This document shows, one piece after another, positions 60,936-64,000 of a stretch of DNA of 64,000 nt. The stretch is from Vitis vinifera (lineage: Eukaryota; Streptophyta; Magnoliopsida; Vitales; Vitaceae). Position 1 is the first letter of the stretch. Each line of letters starts with the position of its first letter. Both the position numbers and the translations under genes were made by a program. The DNA lies in assembly GCF_030704535.1 (NCBI RefSeq), contig NC_081808.1, positions 23,191,501-23,255,500 of the forward strand, written 5' to 3'. Under the pieces are notes generated by a model that had not been told where the DNA came from, did not search any database, and saw nothing but the letters and a program-made list of their open reading frames with translations.

Positions 60936-63630
60936 GAATCAAATGGCATGACTACAATGGGGATGAACCAAACACCTGTATGCCCACCTTCAAGGGTGAC
61001 CCTATTGCTTCCATTCATTGAAAAATGACAATCAACAAAATAATCAACCTACAAAAACACAAACGCAATAAGAAAAGCTAAGGTGTTTTCACTTGCAAAA
61101 TCTAGAAAATTTTACACTAATTAGCTTGAATGAATTTATACATTAACAATAAGTTCTTCCCAAGAAAACCTAAACTTGGAAACTCAAGGAACCAATCCCA
61201 AAAACTTATCACTTCCTGCTATGTTCCAAGGAGCTAGAAGTAAATTTAGGGCTTTGCTTCTACTTAACATCATGTTCATCTAACAATTCTAATATCAAAA
61301 TCAAAACATGCAAATCTTTTGGCCTTGATAGTGTAGGATCATCAAGATCAATATTAAGTGTAGAATGAATGGGTAAAACTGCTATAAAAATTCTTATGCA
61401 AATTATTTTCCTACAAGAAAACAATATCATGGATAAATAAAAGACAATATCAAATATTGATTCATATAAATAACGGATAATCTAAATTGAAAACTTAAAA
61501 GTTTTTTTTTTTTTTTTTTTTTTAAAAAAAAGACATTTGTCCCTACATACAATGGCTAATTCAACCATAACCTTTTCATTTATTTTCTTAATAATTTATC
61601 AGATGGCAAATGCTACAAAAGTTTAAAACTTTTTCTTAACAAATATTTTTCTTCTCACTTAGCAAATTGAAGCATGAACTTATTAAGTATGCTTGAAGCC
61701 TTAAAAGAATAGCATCCTAAATATCTAGTGACATCATAAATTTGACAAAGCCACTCTAGCATCCTTCAAAAAATAGTTTTAGGGATCTCATTGCCTCTAG
61801 TAACTACATATTGCGAATCATCCATAAAAATCAAGCAAATAAGCAAATCAAATAGCATGGTCCCAGATTCCTATTAAAAATATATGAGAATGAGCACAGT
61901 GGAAGATCCAAGGCCATATAAACCCATTCACCAAGCTTAAATAACAGTGCATGATCATTGCATCAGAAAATTAACTAAAAAAATTAGTAGTAACCAGAAG
62001 TTCTAACAATCCATGGCTTCAATTAAGCATATCCAAAATAAACAATAAGAGTGCAAAAAAGAATAACCATCCACAAAAAAAAAAAAAAAACCTTCTTTTA
62101 ATTTACTAAGCCCTAATTTTTCAATAATAAATCTAAAAATAGAAATGCCAAAAATTTTCCCTCTTTTTCCCTTCTTCCCTCATCCACCAAACAACTAGCG
62201 ACACATTCTTAACACACTCCATCCATCATTATCCAACTACATCCAATTTCATCAACATATAAAAACACAAATCAAAATAACAACAACAAAACAAAATCAC
62301 AAAATGAACGATACAAGCATGATTAGAATAGCTATGAAAAAAGATATTCACCTGTTGATGGCAACGAAGAGAGAGACTAACAACTAGAGCCTTAGAGAGA
62401 GAACGACAGAGCACCTACAACTCCCCATGTCCCTGAATCTACACCGTGAAGTTGTGAGTTGACAATTTTCTCCATTTTGGTCACATGAATCTTGAGATTC
62501 TTGAGGGTTTATGGGAAAATAAGAGGTTAGCATCATGAGATTTGGGTTTCTGAGATGAGAGGAAAATGGGGCAAAAGTTAGGGTTTTTCGAGTTTTTTTT
62601 CGGTAACTATGAATAAGAAGAAAACAAACTGTCAGGGTTTGGCTTTGAGGTTTCTGGAGCAAAATTTTGAGGAAAATTTCATATGTGGGATTAGAGCAAA
62701 ATGAGAGGAAGAATTTTTGAGAAAGTGAGAAATTTCAGATGGTTCTCGGGTTCAAGTAGTAAGTGAAGAGAGATAGAAATGTAATCAAAACATAAGATTT
62801 CCTTTTTTTTTTTTCTTTCTTAAACCTTCCCAGCAACGTGAATGCTGACATGGAGACTGGGTGAGGGCAAAATGGGTATAAAAAGGCTACTCAACACAAA
62901 GTGCACAAAAATTATATTATTTTGCACATAAATGGGAGAATCTTAAATTTGCAATTCTTGGGTTTCAAAAACCCAGTTAGTCCTAATGGCCGGCCCAAAA
63001 CATAAGTTTCCCAATTTCTATGATTGTATCACCGTTGACAAGAGATTAGTTGAAAATAAGAACAAATTGAAAGAAATAATCTCACATAAATAATAATTTG
63101 TTTCTCAAAATACAAAATTTTTGGTTCCCTTAGCTTTAGAAAACGTTTTTCTAGTTTTCAATTTCTAAAAACTATTTTCTGTTTTCGATTTTTTCTTTTC
63201 TTGAAAGTGCATTTGATTAAGAAAAATGAAAAAGTGTTTTTAAAAAATGATGCAAATTCTTGTTTGATTTTGGGTTTTCACTAACGAAAAAATAGTGAAA
63301 ATAAATATAATTAACATTTTATATAATAAGATATATTATTAAAAAAATATAATTACGCAAATCTTGTTAAGCACTTTACACATTTCTTACAATTAAATTC
63401 TTTAAAATATATAGTAAAATTAGTTTTATTAAGAAAAATAATATTTCTTTTTTTTTTCCCCTATTTTAAAATTTGAAAATTAATTCTAATAACTTATTAT
63501 TTTAAATTTTTTAATTACACATGAGAGCTGTGGCATTTAAAAACAAATTTTTTTTAATTGCTTACTAGGATACTATAAAGTTTCATAGTTTAAAATATAA
63601 AAAATTAAAATTTTTACGATTTTTGCAACT
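60936..63630. other. Intergenic, right end
   Basis: No supported gene. Poly-T/A tract at about 61501-61530. On the minus strand 62340-62800 looks like a plant 5' leader: CT-rich, an AAACCCTAA-like telo-box near 62580 and a candidate splice donor (CAG|GTGAAT) near 62353, but no downstream coding exon was found on its far side. Confidence 0.4.
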
Positions 63631-63632
63631 TA

Positions 63633-63755
63633 TATGATGATGATGATTTTTTAGACTTTTATGATGATGATGATTAAACTTTTCAGAGTAAAAGGTTTGT
63701 TTTTTATGATGATGACGATGATTAAACTCTTTAAAGTAAAAGGTTTGTTTTTAAT
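63633..63755. repeat. Short minisatellite with ATG/ATC triplets
   Basis: At least two copies of a unit of about 55 bp: a (ATG)n run, then 'attaaac', then 'aaaggtttgtttttta', preceded by a partial third copy. Confidence 0.75.
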
Positions 63756-64000
63756 ATCATGGTATAAAACTTTGGATATTGTGTGTTGACTTTTTTTAAT
63801 TTTACTTTCAAAGAAAACAAAATTATGGTTGAAAAGAGATTTGGATGTTATGGTTCCATTTTTATTTTCTAGTAATTGAGATACAAAAATAGAAAAAGTG
63901 AATCACAATTTGGTGTATTCAAAATTTACTTAAGAAAAAGTGAAAATTGTTTTCAAAAAGGTTGAAAACATAAAAGGAATAAAATCAAATTAAAGACCTT

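Noticed and set aside
1..64000. CRISPR arrays, operons, tRNA or rRNA genes, prokaryotic systems
   Set aside because: None seen. Intron structure, repeats and gene family are plant nuclear; tandem repeats here are microsatellites, MITEs and segmental copies.

Overview
The window is nuclear DNA of a flowering plant: AT-rich, with GT-AG introns, Copia and Gypsy LTR pieces, MITEs and a nuclear insertion of plastid DNA. Gene and repeat style suggest a woody eudicot, and my best guess is grapevine (Vitis). That species call is inference. The only complete genes I can support are five members of one family, the WAT1-related transporters (nodulin MtN21/EamA type, UMAMIT family). All lie on the + strand, each with seven exons at matching positions.

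The first 56 kb is a tandem array of a unit of about 22-23 kb. Unit 1 (1-22129) and unit 2 (22130-45150) each carry gene A, gene B and a truncated last exon of a third paralog, C. Unit 3 (45151 to about 55914) carries gene A and stops inside a gene reduced to a promoter and about 30 bases of exon 3. It is followed by about 470 bp that matches the start of yet another unit. Genes: A1 5943-8824, B1 15509-17549, A2 27478-30314, B2 38527-40566, A3 49896-52481. A1, A3, B1 and B2 each predict 392 aa. A2 predicts 378 aa because a hAT element interrupts its last exon and supplies the stop codon.

The units differ by datable events. Unit 2 alone has a 583-bp Mutator-like MITE (9-bp target duplication), a 1429-bp hAT element carrying what looks like a captured U-box gene exon (8-bp target duplication), and a long (TA)n tract. 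Unit 1 alone has about 1.35 kb around 3545-4900 with a WAT1 exon-1 relic. Units 1 and 2 share a chimeric plastid insertion (a ycf2 piece joined to an ndhA piece) and a truncated Copia element abutting C exon 7. The three A genes are mosaics: different segments group different pairs of copies, as expected from gene conversion or unequal crossing-over. B1 and B2 differ at one residue.

Beyond 56.4 kb the array ends. I find no convincing protein gene there: a probable Gypsy-type LTR (59496 to about 60918), microsatellites, a short minisatellite and low-complexity intergenic DNA. I see no operon-like or defence system. The interest lies in how the array was built, duplicated and broken.
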